NCBI GenBank assembly: GCA_012976225.1 | Contig: JAAVVG010000011.1 | Location: forward strand, 124,001 to 188,000 | Length of the DNA stretch: 64,000 bases | Origin: Golubevia sp. BC0850 | Lineage: Eukaryota; Basidiomycota; Exobasidiomycetes; Golubeviales; Golubeviaceae | Reading direction: 5' to 3' | In this document: positions 35,238-46,520 of the stretch, in pieces | How positions within the stretch are numbered: the stretch's first letter is position 1 | Layout of the letters: the number at the start of each line of letters is the position of its first letter | Program-made: the position numbers and the translations under genes | The notes under the pieces: model-generated | What the model was told of the DNA's origin: nothing | The model's input: only the letters and a program-made list of their open reading frames with translations | The model's database searches: none

Positions 35238-35760
35238 AACTCTCTTCTGAGCTGGAACTCAACGTTCAAGAATCTGTCAGGTATCCTATCTCCTCTACTT
35301 TGAATTAGAACTCAATCATCGTTCCCACCTTTCAACGCTTCTTCGACAAAGGCATTCCAAAAATATTGACTCATTTTCAAACCCTCTCGAGCTGTCGCCC
35401 ATCAATTTTCGTCTTTCCGCGTCTCCCCAGTCCTTCTCTCAAAACATCCATCGCCCTTGTCCGGCACCTATTTTCTTTCTATCTTTCTATTCTCTCAAAT
35501 CTCTCTTTATTCTCTTTCGCAAAACAAAATTGGTCCAGGTCTTAATTGTCTCTTCTTCGTCGGTTCTCTTCGCTATTGCACACTGTACTTTTCTTTCTCT
35601 CTCGTCGAAATAAAACCAAATCCAATTCAACGGTGTGCTATGCAATGAGGACGAGGTCAAGCGAAAGGAAGTCAAATGAATTGAAGTTGGTGAAACGAAT
35701 TAAAGTACAAAGTGTTGAAACCCAAGAAGGGAGAACCAAGAGAGAAAGCGTAACGAGTCT
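35238..35760. other. Convergent 3' region between SKN7 and SSN3
   Basis: 523 nt between facing stop codons. The + strand is C/T-rich around 35400-35600 (TTCTTTCTATCTTTCTATTC). No coding signal survives inspection. Confidence 0.55.
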
Positions 35761-37783
35761 TCAGCCCATCTTTTGACGTTTGTTCCTACCACTGTTGGCA
35801 GTCGCAGTGCCGACCATTCCACCTCTGTCATGACTCGGTTGAGTGTGTCCTGGCACGCTGCCAGCCCCAGTCGAACCGGGAGCAGGTGCAGGGGCTGGAG
35901 GTCCAGGAGGTAAAGCGACAGCTTGAGCAGCAGCATTAGAGGACATTTTGGGATCCGTTTCATCTTGAATCACTCGTCGAGTCGGGTAGGTTGAAGAAGG
36001 GTGAGGAAGCGAGGAGAAGGCACTGGAAGAGACAGAAAGAGAGGTGAAACTTCAGCAGGGAGTTCAAGAAGCATCGATACCCAACGATGGCTGGATGAAA
36101 TTGATGGGAACGAGACTAAATACCAGCTGATCATCATTGTTTGCTCACTTCATTGATGGTTTCGGCTCTTCTTCTGTGAACCAAGGATGCTCTAAAGCCT
36201 GCGCGGCTGTGAAACGCTTGGCAGGATCATACCTTAGAAGGCCCTCAAACAATCCATATCCAGAGGAAACTTGAGCTCGAGATGTGTACCAAGTGTATAG
36301 TCTGTTCGGCCAACTATGAGAAGGAGAGGCACAAGAAGGTGAGCGTCTCTTTTCGCCGCTGGTTTGTTCGATCTTTTGGCTCTCCATTCTTAAGGCTCTC
36401 CATTCTTCACTCACTTGTCAAGGCGTAGATGAGGCCACCAGCCCTTGTAGTCAGGCATTGTGTCGATGGCGGGCCATTGCTCTCTTGAAGGAGACCCCAA
36501 AACTTCGCAAATCCTCGTCAGCTGATCTCTATAAACGGTCAGAGAGACAAATGTAAGCGAGCAGGCAGCCCAAAAAGGGGTGCTACAGTCTTTTAGCAGC
36601 TCTAGACTCTAGGCACTCACGTTTGAAACGGTATCGTCTTGGTTTTAGGATCCATCTTTGCTTCTTCCCCTTTAAACATTGGTCTCAAAGCCAACAGCTC
36701 GCCCCAAATGCAGCCGACAGCCCACATATCGATAGCAGGAGTATAATGTCTAGCACCCAACAATAATTCAGGAGCTCTATACCAAATTGTAACCACCACT
36801 TTGTCTCCGCTGTAGAGAGGCTGCAAAGGACTTGAATATAATCTAGCTAAACCTAAGTCTCCTATCTTGACTACACCTGATGAGGTGATCAAAATATTTG
36901 CAGGTTTTAGATCTCTATGAAGAACCCAATTAGCATGGAGATAAGCGACTCCGTTCAATAGCTGCCAGAGCAACGATTTGAGAACGGCCAAAGGAATCGA
37001 AGACCTTAGAGCTGTTCCGTGATGATGAATCAGTTGTAGAAAGTCGTGCTCTGCGAATTCAAAGATCATATCTGGTAGTAGTTCATCAAATCGAAGAAGC
37101 TTGTGAGCCATCTAGAAACGAACGGTGAAAGATGTGAGAAGGTTCGTGAAGGAAGCAACTCACAGATCGATTTGTCCTCCAGCATGACCTCTCTCAAAGT
37201 GACTATGTTCTCATGTCTAAGCTCTCGATTCAACTGAGAGTATCAAAGGGTAAAGAAGAGAGCAGAGTCAGCTACTGCCCGAGGGACAAGGAAGCCAGCG
37301 TTTCGTGCTCACAGCAATTTCTCTCATCGCACTTTGACTGATTCCTGTGTAAGTTTGAGGAGCTTCTGTCTCTTTATCGGGTTTAAACTTCTTGATAGCA
37401 AAGACCTGATTCTCCATCAGAGCTTTCTCTTTACCTTTGTCTTCTTTTGATGAATCTTTTCCCTTTCCCATTTCCTTGGAACCTTCGGACATTGACTTGG
37501 TAGAAGTTGGAGTATTTGATCTAGATTCTTGATTGTTAGTTGCACTTGAAGTTGATCTTAAAGGAGGTGATTTCAACCTGGCTTTATAAACTCTACCATA
37601 AGTACCACTTGATAAGAAACCTAGAATTGTATAGGTTTGCAAGACGAGCTTTCGATTTGCATCTCTGTGAGAACGATAAGCCGCCATGGCAGATTGAGGA
37701 GACGAATCATTTGGAATCGCCGGCGGCACAGGTGGCCTAATTGCAGAGGTTGAAGAAATTGCTGAAGGTGAAGGTGAAGTCAT
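35761..37783 (-). CDS. SSN3: Cyclin-dependent kinase 8 of Mediator (Ssn3/Srb10)
   Basis: Exons 37783..37313, 37233..37164, 37071..36621, 36528..36415, 36313..36149 and 36022..35761; 510 residues. Kinase landmarks: glycine loop [12 protein letters not shown], then a roughly 60-residue Ser/Lys-rich insert, catalytic Lys in [11 protein letters not shown], a CDK8-type SQSAMREIA helix, [31 protein letters not shown] in place of [20 protein letters not shown], and [14 protein letters not shown]. The C-terminal lobe ends in [12 protein letters not shown]. Mediator kinase phosphorylates RNA polymerase II CTD and transcription factors with its cyclin Ssn8. The ATG at 37783 is the first on the transcript side; four further codons upstream begin with TTG. 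The disordered Pro/Ala tail ends with GRNKRQKMG. The frame across exon 3 works only with the acceptor at 37072. Confidence 0.95.
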
Positions 37784-37889
37784 TTTGATCGACAATGCAT
37801 CTTCTGCGGAAATTGGCGTGAGATTGAGATTTGAATTGTGGTCAGAACGATGAAGAAGAAAGTTCGTTTTCTTCTTTCTTCAACCAAGC
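37784..37889. promoter_or_regulatory. Very short divergent promoter of SSN3 and a small hypothetical gene
   Basis: 106 nt separate the two head-to-head ATGs. Any promoter must be shared or lie inside neighbouring coding sequence. No specific site assigned. Confidence 0.5.
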
Positions 37890-38546
37890 ATGCCTTCAAT
37901 TTCAGATTTACTTTCTCTACTGAATTCAACTGAAACTTCAGACTTATTTCAAGAATACATCAGCAGCATCTCGGTAGAACCGAGCACCATCGAGTCTTCT
38001 AAATATTCTGACCTGAAATATCTCAACGTCAAGGAAAAGGGCATCTCTTTCCAATTTGAACCGCCTCCGAAAACCTTTCCAGAATGGATGCTAGCTGCCA
38101 TAGACCTGTACAATGTCCCGAAAGAGATTCCAAAAGAAGGCGATAAGAAGGCTAAGGATCGAAGAACAGAGAAAAATCCTTTCAGAACATTTCCATTCCT
38201 TCCAATCCGTATTCAGTTCCAGGTAGAAGCACAGGATGGAGGTTCAATAAGTCTAAAGATCAAGGATCTGGAAATCAGTGACTCTACTACTGGAATGGAA
38301 TTGGTCTCTCAATTAGGAGAACCGAGCCGAAAAGGAGGTGGAGCGAATACTGCAAGTGGAATGGGACCGGCTTCTTGGATGGAATGGGTGCTAAGACTGC
38401 TTCTTTCGGACTACGATTCTGAAAAGAAAGAGATCAATGTGAAGCTAATGGTAGAACTCAGTGGGGAAGAAGCGAGAGGGTCGGAAAGATGGGAAGCAAA
38501 GGGAGGCAAGGCAAGATGGGGCGTCTTAACTTTTTCAATTACATGA
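37890..38546 (+). CDS. Hypothetical protein, 218 residues
   Basis: A single uninterrupted frame from ATG to TGA, unusual here because most neighbours have several introns. The protein is soluble, mixed alpha/beta in look, with no signal peptide or membrane segment. Notable segments are KYLNVKEKGISFQFEPPP, LAAIDLYNVP and FRTFPFLPIRIQFQVE; the pattern of a short Leu-rich start, a GISF-x-F strand and an AIDLYN turn recalls small conserved fungal proteins without assigned function, but I cannot name a family. The C-terminal third is charged (EKKEINVKLMVELSGEEARG). It shares a 106-nt promoter with SSN3. Coding status rests on length, good frame composition and position. Confidence 0.65.
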   Translation: MPSISDLLSLLNSTETSDLFQEYISSISVEPSTIESSKYSDLKYLNVKEKGISFQFEPPPKTFPEWMLAAIDLYNVPKEIPKEGDKKAKDRRTEKNPFRTFPFLPIRIQFQVEAQDGGSISLKIKDLEISDSTTGMELVSQLGEPSRKGGGANTASGMGPASWMEWVLRLLLSDYDSEKKEINVKLMVELSGEEARGSERWEAKGGKARWGVLTFSIT

Positions 38547-38782
38547 ATTCAAGACTTGTAAAGTTGCATTCTTTCCGATTGAGAGAAATCTTTTGCGTGT
38601 CTGAATTTGAGTGAGGAAGCGAGGTATTTCGGTGCTTCCATCGGCATGCGAAGAAGTCAAGAAGACGAACCTTTAAAAAGAGAACAGCGTTTCTTCTTAT
38701 TCTCGACATTTTCTCCCACATCATTCAAACCGGTGAACCATCTTAAACATTCCTGCAACTACCTTCAAGTACTCAAACAACG

Positions 38783-40059
38783 ATGGCGAAGTCATTCCCC
38801 AAGACTCCTTTCATTCTCATTTCCGTTACATCTATCCTGGTAGGAGCATTCCTTAGCTTCACCATGTTCAATCTAGCACCAAACGAATCTCAAATGCCAG
38901 CTTTGATGAAACTCAGCACCTCTCAGATGATCAAAGCGTTGGGAGTAGACGTTTCAAATAACGAGGCTCTCTTCAACTTGATCCCAAGCTTCACCGCCAA
39001 GTTCTTTGGAATCAATGAAGCATCTAAGATGCTCTGGGTCCTCATATCTTTCTTCAAGATCGCATTGCAAAGGCAGCTTGGTCAATCAGTGAGTTTGATT
39101 GGTGCATAACCGGTCTCATCCATTCTCTTACTGAGTCCTCTCGCGTCCCTCGCTTTCGGCTCATTGCAGATGGTACTCATGATCATGAGTATTACAGCAC
39201 CTCTGCTTTTGAAACTTTGCATCGAAACTATCAAGCCTAGACGTTCGACCTCTCTTGTTCTAGGAGCAGGTACCCTCGTCTTCTTCACCTCGTTGGGCCA
39301 AGTAGTCACCATCGCCTGTGCCACCAACATGGTCTACGTTCCACTGTATACTTACTCCAAATATCGTCAAGTCAGAGATAGCAAGAAGACGTTCGAAGTG
39401 GAGAAGCTTTCTGCTGCCTCTCTGTTGGCCGTGATGGGTTGCAACACTGTAGCAGGAATTGTCTTTTTCTGGACAACTTTCTCTACTGGGAGTGATTGGT
39501 GGGTTGCCAGCAATGTGTGAGTGCTATTGATGTCTTCTGATTTATCTTGATAGCTGCGAATGAAGGCTGCAGAACTGACTTCTTGCCAATCTCCTCCAGA
39601 GTCTTCCAATTCTTCCCTCTAGCTTTCCTGCCTCTCTTGTTCACTCCAAGATCAACATCGAATCCTTCTACCTCATCATCGGCTATAACCGCTGGTTCTC
39701 TATACGATCAAATTAAAATCATGTCCACGGCAGTCTACTACCTCGCCCTCTACCTGGCTCTACCTCAAGTCATAGAGGCTTCGAAAGGCTCTAGCTTTTC
39801 ACTTTTCAAAATTTTCAAGAAGTTGTTTGGAGGAATGAACGAAGGAGAATGGTTGTTACTTTGGGATGCGATCGGAGTTACAGTAGCCGCTATCCTGTTG
39901 CAGACAATCGATTCTTATGCGGAGGAGCAAAGAGGAAAGAGCTCGAAGGTTGACGCTAGATTGTCTTTGGCTATCCTGTTTGGTCCAGGATTCGTTTTGG
40001 GAGATCTTTTGAGCAGGAAAGAGAAGGAAGGAGAGGGAGAAAGATTGAAGAAGGATTGA
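38783..40059 (+). CDS. Multipass membrane protein, tandem copy 1
   Basis: Exons 38783..39088, 39170..39516 and 39600..40059; 370 residues. Hydrophobic helices include FILISVTSILVGAFLSFTMF, MVLMIMSITAPLLLKLCIET, SLVLGAGTLVFFTSLGQVVT, FQFFPLAFLPLLF and YYLALYLALPQVIEA. Shared with the next gene downstream: MAK start, a HFK-like helix before the first intron, TIKPRRS, SDWWV-x-SN split by the second intron, FQFFP-x-AFLPLL, GE-x-LLLWD and GPGF near the end, plus a KKD terminus. Both genes place the second intron at the same phase-2 site after SDWWVxSN. This is a membrane protein of unknown family; no transporter or enzyme signature is recognised. The polar KE-rich C-terminus is likely cytosolic. 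Confidence 0.82.
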
Positions 40060-40458
40060 TGCTTGATGGGAGGGATAAGAGCTTCAGGTAGAATGCTGGT
40101 CTTCGTCTGCGCGCCTGCTAAAAATGTAATTGTGTTCAATCGAATTATTTAAAAAAAATCAAAATTGAATAGACCTTCCTTTCGGAGAGAGACTTTTGAC
40201 GAAGAGGAAGCAACCGGAGCTTGTGTTGTTCTTCTTCTTTCACGATCCCGGATCCATCTCACCTTTCCTCTTTAAAGCTCACATTCACAAGTTAATGTTC
40301 TCTCTTCTAGGATTTGGAACTTCAATCTTTGTTTCTATTGTGGCTTTCTCCTTCTTCTACACTTTACTCTATTAACACAGGTAAGATAGAGAATCCTCTT
40401 CCTCTTGAAATCTACCCACCTCACCTTCAGCTCAATTCTCTAGTCCAGCTCCCTCAAG
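40060..40458. other. Intergenic region between the tandem membrane genes
   Basis: 399 nt with the 3' UTR of copy 1 and upstream region of copy 2. An AATTATTTAAAAAAAATC A/T-rich stretch near 40143 could serve 3' processing. Nothing else seen. Confidence 0.5.
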
Positions 40459-42036
40459 ATGGCCAAGATCGCTGAAATTCAACAACCAAATCCTACTAAT
40501 TTGATCATCATCACCTCCTTGGCAGTTCTAGGTGGTCTGTTAGTTCATTTTCAAGCTCTACATTCCTCTTCTATTCCAGGTTCAGATTTACCTTACCTCA
40601 AAACTCAATCAACTGCAGCTCTAATCAAATCTTTAGGCATTTCATCTTCTGAACAGGGAATTCAATACTCAATTCCATCTCAATTAGCTACCCTTTTCGG
40701 TGACAATGAGCTATCAAGATTCTTCTGGATTATCGTCTGCTTCTTCAAAGCTATGTTGACTAGACCTCTGGGGAAAGGCCTACTAGTTCTACTTTTAACT
40801 TTCGCAGCTCCTCTCCTCATGGCATCTTTGTTGGAAACTTTCAGACCAAAAAGGTCCAGGTGGTTGGGAGCTCTCATGGTCTTTGCTTTCACAACCGTAG
40901 GACAGGCTGTTTGCATTGGAACTGCAAGCAATGTGATCTATGTCCCTGCTGTTGCTTTTGCAAGATGGAAAGAGGTGAGTTTGGTTTGGAACAAGGAGAT
41001 GGAGGGTGGGATGAAATTGGGTAAGCTGGTACAGGGAAAGGGAATGGGGTCTCAGGTACTAAAAGTCATGCGGTGAGGTAGAGTGCCGAAATTAGAATCG
41101 CTCAAAGAGTTGTGTAGCAAGGACGAAGAACGGGTGTCCAGCAGAGAGTTGGCCAGGAAACGAAGGTATAGCCTTTGAAAATTCTTCCGCGTATCCTACC
41201 TAGCCTTTCTTGACGTCCACCTCCATTCTTCTTTCTTTGCTTCCAATCTCCAGGCCACAAAAGATCCAATGGTCCGACCCTCCGCCTCTCCATCCCACGG
41301 CCTAGTCCAATTCGCTCTTGGACTCAATCTTGTGGCTGGTGCCACGATTTTCTGGACTTGCTTTTGCCCGACCACGAGCGACTGGTGGGTTCTTTCCAAT
41401 CTGTGAGTTCATCGAAAGCGCCTCGTTTCAAGGATTACATCTTCCTCTCTGCTTTGTGTTCTTCATGTGCGCTACTTCTTTACTGATGTCTCCTCTTTTT
41501 CCTCCACCACTTTCCCTCTCACTCGATCCAGAGCTTTCCAATTCTTCCCAGTCGCATTCCTACCCCTGCTCCTAATCCCAACTCCTTCAAAGTTCTCAAC
41601 TTCAACATCTCCGCGCCTAGCGGCAGCTCGAGGTTATCAAATCCTATCCTATTCTATGATTCCAGCCTACTATCTCTCAATCTACATGGCGTGGCCCCAG
41701 ATCTATCCAGCTCTAGTCAAAGGTGGAGCAAATCCTTTCAGCTTCGTTAGGCATCTGTTCTCTGATTTAAATGACGGCGAACATCTGCTACTCTGGGATG
41801 GCTTAGGGCTATTGATAGCTGCTTACGCTTTGATTTTGATTGAAGCGGAAGCAGATGAAGCATCGATTAGAACTGGATTTAGGCCTGTGCATGCAAAGAG
41901 AAGTTTGTTAGAAGACATGATGATTGGTTGGGTTGGATTGCTCGTTCTGGGACCTGGATTTGGTGTGGCTACCTTTTTTGGTAGAAGGGAAATTGTGGCT
42001 GAGAAAGCTAGGTGGGGAGTTGTTAAGAAGGATTAA
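40459..42036 (+). CDS. Multipass membrane protein, tandem copy 2
   Basis: Exons 40459..40974, 41254..41402 and 41532..42036; 389 residues. Paralogue of the gene just upstream. Shared landmarks: FRPKRS, TVGQAVCIGTASNVIYVP against VVTIACATNMVYVP, SDWWVLSNL split by a phase-2 intron, AFQFFPVAFLPLLL, YYLSIYMAWPQI, DGEHLLLWDGLG, LVLGPGF and the KKD end. The first intron of copy 1 is absent here, and copy 2 instead has a 279-nt intron after FARWKE; the shared intron is the SDWWV one. At least six hydrophobic segments are present. Divergence is considerable, so the duplication is not recent. Function unknown; the conserved Asp/Glu/Trp positions in GEHLLLWD could be functional but this is inference. 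Confidence 0.82.
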
Positions 42037-42553
42037 ATGGGAAAGCAGGAGCTGGTCGAGAAGGACGTCTTACGGAAATGTTTTGATCATGGCTGCAAGT
42101 GAGACAACGGAATGAGAGAAGGGCTTTACATTTCAGTGAGAAAAAAAGCCGCTTAGTTGTTCGGTTTAGGAATGATTCGATCATCAATTGTCGTTTGAAC
42201 TTTTTCAATTCTGAAGCGTCATTCTCGCTGTTCCGCATTACGTTCCACCTCTTCTCTTCTGCAAATGTTTGAGAGGTCTGACTCAATTTTTACGCGCATC
42301 TGACTTGTTGTTAGGATCAAGTGGTCATTCTCTTCTCTTTCCAATTCGACTCTTTCCTCTGCGTCGATCAGAAGCGCCAAGCCTGAAGCAAAACAGGTCT
42401 CAAAGCAGAATTGGTATTGAGTCACGAAGTGAATGAATCTGGTTACATTGAGAGCAAAAAAGATCAAGAGCAGAAACAACTTGGACGGAGAGGCAAAAGA
42501 AAAGCAGGTCCACGACTTGAAACATTGAACATAACGGTTCCACTCAGAGAGCT
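42037..42553. other. Convergent 3' region
   Basis: 517 nt between facing stop codons. Short frames on both strands, none convincing; no repeat or RNA gene recognised. Confidence 0.55.
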
Positions 42554-44229
42554 CTACAGATGCAACCCCCAGAAGCCACCCCTAGAACTCAATTTCGAGG
42601 TACTGAGAGCACCTTGCATTCTCGTTGAAGAAGGCGCGTAGTTGAACAAGCCCGCCAAATTGATCCCCTTGGGATTTGCTGTCGTCAATGGATGGTTGGG
42701 CGCTCCAGTAGCCATCGGCGGGCGGTGTGTAAAGGAGTGATGGTAACTGGAGGTCCTGGTAAATGGCTTTCTGAAGCTAGATGGTCTTGCTGTCTGAGCA
42801 TTTCTGGAGATAGAGGTTGGAGAGGCTTCGATGGTGTTGACGTGAGTGACTTGACTAGCGTGGGATGCGGACGACGATTGAAGAGCTTCCTGGGACGGAA
42901 TGGAATTGGCGATTGACGATGATGGATCCGACGAGACCAAAGGAGCTCCTCGATCCAGCTGAGGAGAAATCCCACTCGAAGTTGTTGAGTTGACTGGCGA
43001 TGGTAGCTCACATGAAAGAGCTTCTTGAGAATTTGGTTCCGATGAGAGCTGGCGCTTGCAGCCTGAGTTTATGACTCTATTCGATCTTCTAGGGGCGAGA
43101 ATTTTAGGAGGAGCGTCTATCAAGGGTACTTTGGCCTTAAGATGAAGCCGCTGAGACTCCAATAGGGGTTCGTCTTCATCGTCTTCCGCAAGCGACTGGG
43201 CTAGATCTCGGGAGTATTTTGAATCTGCTGGCTCCAAATCGGAGTCTCCTCCATCGTCTTGAAGTCCACCTGCCGGAGCCCAAAGAGGCAGAGGTTCTTT
43301 CAATCCCAGCTTTTTTGCATTGATCATGAAGAACTGGTCCAAAGTTGAAGATTGAAATATGACTTTCTCTAGAAACTCTGGTTTCTCACCAGGCCGAACT
43401 CCTGCAAGATTCAGGACCTCCCATATAGCTCCGGCAGTATCGACCTGTTGTTTTTGGATATTGGTGAAGTAGATGGCCATCCCTTTCGTGAATCTGTCGT
43501 CGGTATGACTGGAAGTAAGGGAGGATTGATGCGATTTTTTACCGCGGTCATCATTCGCCTCGTATAGCGACCTTTGAGCATATTCGTCTTTGAAAGGAGA
43601 AAATTCCGAGGCGAGGAACGGATAAGCTTACGAGCTAGTAAGGCTGAGAGGCGTGTCGTCATCTTTACTCACTTCGCCATCGAGAAACAAAAGATTCCCT
43701 TTCCCATTGATTATGCTTTGCAGCTTGATGAAAAGATCAGGATCACCCTGGACAGCCAGGCAAAACGCCCTCTCGGCAGGCTCGATAAGACGTTTGATGT
43801 ATTGTACCTCTAAGACACTAATTGAAGAAAGAAACAGAGATGACCTGTAAGCGAACGCCTCCATCTCTGCAGTCATCGACCTAAGACTCACTGATCACAG
43901 TGGAAACCTGAAGATTTCACTCCTAGAGTCTCTAAGGTAGCTCCCGTTTCCTGCGAGGAGAGCCGTTTCAAAGACGCTTGGTCATTCAGAGCTGCTAGTC
44001 CTGGCTGAGCGATTGGACTCAGTGAACGTAAGGCGCTCATTGTTGATGGGTCGAAACGTCCAAAGCAGACCTCTCGGTATTGCCGGATTTTTAGGGGTCT
44101 TTTACAGATGCTCGGGCCATCAGCTCCTCGAGCTTGAAGGGGAGCTGCGGTGATGAATTCTGAAAGAAGGAGAAAGATGACGAGGACAATTCCTCCAAAG
44201 AAGCCTGCTCTTGAAGTAGGTGACCGCAT
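42554..44229 (-). CDS. Unknown protein with N-terminal signal peptide and disordered tail
   Basis: Proposed exons 44229..43892, 43817..43669 and 43587..42554; 506 residues. The start gives a clear signal peptide or anchor: FFGGIVLVIFLLLSEFITAA. After it come a Cys-containing region (ICKRPLK, CFGRFDP, GFHCD), then LEVQYIKRLIEPAERAFC, then a Ser/Thr/Pro-rich tail with acidic patches and ending WGLHL. The second intron is the weak point. The best donor GTGAGT at 43672 breaks the frame with every acceptor I see. A donor four nucleotides later (GTAAAG) with the acceptor after TTTCAAAG keeps it open and yields NEYAQRSLYEAND. The third exon is a long, well-formed frame. Family not recognised; a secreted or membrane-anchored protein is inferred only from the leader. 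Confidence 0.5.
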
Positions 44230-44731
44230 TTGAGTGAGAAAAAAGATCTCTCAGAAAGAAATGAGAGAAGAAAGGAGTCTCGACCAGCGAGGTTGAAGAA
44301 GAGAAAGAAGATGGAGGAGAAGGTAGGGATGGGGAAGAAGGGGCAAAGTTGTCCGGTCGCTCTTGTACTGTTTCCAAATGAGAGACTCAAATTACTTTTG
44401 GGCTCAAATTGTCCAGATCGAAACGAGGTCCACCTTGCGTCTGCGGAGTTGGCGTAAGGGAAAAGGGATGAGATACTCAGTAATAGGTGACAGGCGACGC
44501 CCCCATGGAATGGGCGTCAAAGGATTTTCTTGGGAATTTGGCTACACACTATACTTCCACACCCCTTCTGAAGCTTTGACCTTATATAACATGAAGCGCT
44601 ATGATGTCGCCAAAGCTGACGAGGAAAACCCTGCTCTGGACCGCGAGGTCGGCGTTGGCGTTCTACTGAGTCTTAACTTTTGATCTTCCTTTCTTCCTAT
44701 CAGACCGCCACTCCTCTAACAACATCCAAAG
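44230..44731. promoter_or_regulatory. Divergent upstream region
   Basis: About 500 nt between the signal-peptide gene (-) and the F-box-like gene (+). The frame at 44363..44683 reads through it but shows no family motif or splice support. Only promoter sequence can be assumed. Confidence 0.4.
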
Positions 44732-46143
44732 ATGTCGACGATAATTCTTAACTGCAAGGCTTTTCCGTCGGATCTCTTCAGATGAGTCGGAATGTGACAT
44801 CTGTCAGCTGTCAGGAGCTCCCCTCTCACAATCCCCCTATCCGCCCTTCACAGTGAAGTTCTCGACCACGTCTGGACAGGCCGAGAAGACGAATCTGAGA
44901 AATGGGGGTCCCTTTTTGCTCCTGTCGATGAACAAGGGTCTGAGATTCACTTCGATGCCATGCTTTCACTTTCTCGGGTCAGCTCGACGACCCGTCAGCT
45001 CTGCCTCCCTCGCATCTTCGGTACCATCTGGATTCGCAAGTGCAAGACCATCGGCTTACTGTGGAGAGCTATCCAGCTCAATCCCTCACTTGGATCTCAC
45101 ATCCACACCTTTCGAGTTCTTTTCGAAACAAAGGTCTGGCCAGAGCACCTTATACCTTCTGAAGCCATGGAGAGGATGTTCACGGAACGGACGATGGAGA
45201 CATTGGAACGAGAGGTGGAAAGCCGGAAACCTGGAGCCTGGAAAGATCATGAGAGAGGATTCTGGCACTATCGCTTCAAAGGGCCGGATAGGGATGGATA
45301 CGACGCCAACATCAGAAATCCTCAAGACCTCAAGTCAGCTCTGGTTCAGATCTTCCACTCTTTCACCAGACTCAGAGAGCTCGAATGGCACTCTGAGAGT
45401 CTGCCTTTATTCTCTTCTATCATCAAGCAACTGGAGCAGCTGGACTCACTTCAAATTCTTACCATCAATCCTGCCGCCAGCGAAGAGGACTACTTTCTCC
45501 CTTCGCTTCCAGAAGGCAAGCTGCATCCTCCTAGTGAGTAACTTCACTACCTGGCCGTCTAGAAAAGGTTGCTGCTTACTGGTCGTCTTACTTCGCTCCT
45601 CGCCCTCCATCAGCACCTCTATGGCTCCTTTCTAAGCGTCTTGAGCAGCTGAAAGTGACGCCTCTGGGCCCTGGGCTGAGAGATTGCGCTGGAGTCTTGG
45701 ACGAAGATTTTGCAGCAGATGACCACCTCCTGCAGAGATAGATCCAAGCTTCCGTCAAATGCGTCAACTTAGCAAATGACCTGGATTTCCTGGACTTGGA
45801 CAGGGTAGGAGGATTCGAGGGTGCAAGAGACGTAATCGCAGATTTTGTCCCGGCCACTCTCCCTCGACTTGCTTGCGTCTCCAGGATTGTGGTATCACCA
45901 AGAGGTGAAACGAGGTTTCCTGTAGGCTGGAAAGTTTGGGGACCTGCAATTCAGGCTCTGTACCCCAACCTAGCTGCTCTCTGGAATAAGAAGGGCGCTC
46001 TCAAAGCAGAAGACATCCGGGCTCTTGGAAAAGTAGCTGGAGAAGAAGTGGACCATCCGCTGTCGAAGTTGGCGGCGTATTTGAAGAAGTCGGAAATTGC
46101 TGAGGAGATGGCTGAGAATTGGAGAAGGAAGCACTTGAGCTGA
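44732..46143 (+). pseudogene. F-box/LRR-like gene, apparently decaying
   Basis: The body reads EVLDHVWTGREDESEKW, MLSLSRVSSTTRQLCLPRIF and LWRAIQLNPSLGSHIHTFRV, typical of fungal F-box proteins that pick substrates for SCF ubiquitin ligases. Later parts are LWLLSKRLEQLKVTPLGPG, ADDHLLQR, and IQASVKCVNLANDLDFLDLD through to WRRKHLS. Two defects are visible. The join from a short first exon (44732..44781) to EVLDHVW (44854) is in frame only if the intron starts ATGAGT, not GTGAGT. An in-frame TAG at 45739..45741 splits LLQR from IQASV; a tryptophan TGG there would restore the run. The second intron (45534..45614) is normal. Alternatively the exon opens earlier, reading PLSALHSEVLDHVW, but no ATG lies in that frame. 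An intron ending at 45770 would skip the stop at the cost of well-formed sequence. I judge a recent pseudogene or truncated gene. Confidence 0.6.
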
Positions 46144-46520
46144 AAATATTTCGGGATGCTTTGTGTTTCGAACATGGGATTGGTACCAATACAATTCTTT
46201 CTTTTTTCTGTTCTTCTGTTTCGAACTTTCGAAGTTGTCTCTGAACTCAAGTCCTTTCTCCCGTCTCGAAAGAGGCCTAGAGAAACCCAATGTCATGCCA
46301 CGTGAATTTTCTTTCAATCACAGAACTACTTGAGAAACCGATAGATCATCGCTTCCTCGAGAGCATCATTAAGGTTAAATAAATTGTGCTGGAGGATGGA
46401 TAAAAAAAGGCAAGAACGCTCATTCAGTTTCGGTTCCGCAGGACACAGGTTCGTTCAGATTAAAGAGAGGCACTAGAAAAAGGACCAATTTGCTCACCTA
46501 GTGCTCGAGTTGTAGCGTAC
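46144..46520. other. Convergent 3' region between the two F-box genes
   Basis: 377 nt between facing stops, with no recognisable feature. Confidence 0.5.

Noticed and set aside
38783-42036. ER-retrieval KKXX signal at the C-terminus of both membrane proteins
   Set aside because: Both end in KKD, so the lysines are at -3 and -2, not at -4 and -3 as the signal requires.
44782-44853. AT-AC (minor-type) intron in the F-box-like gene
   Set aside because: Ending at AC does not restore the frame, and the start ATGAGT does not match the minor-class ATATCC donor. A mutated GT-AG intron fits better.
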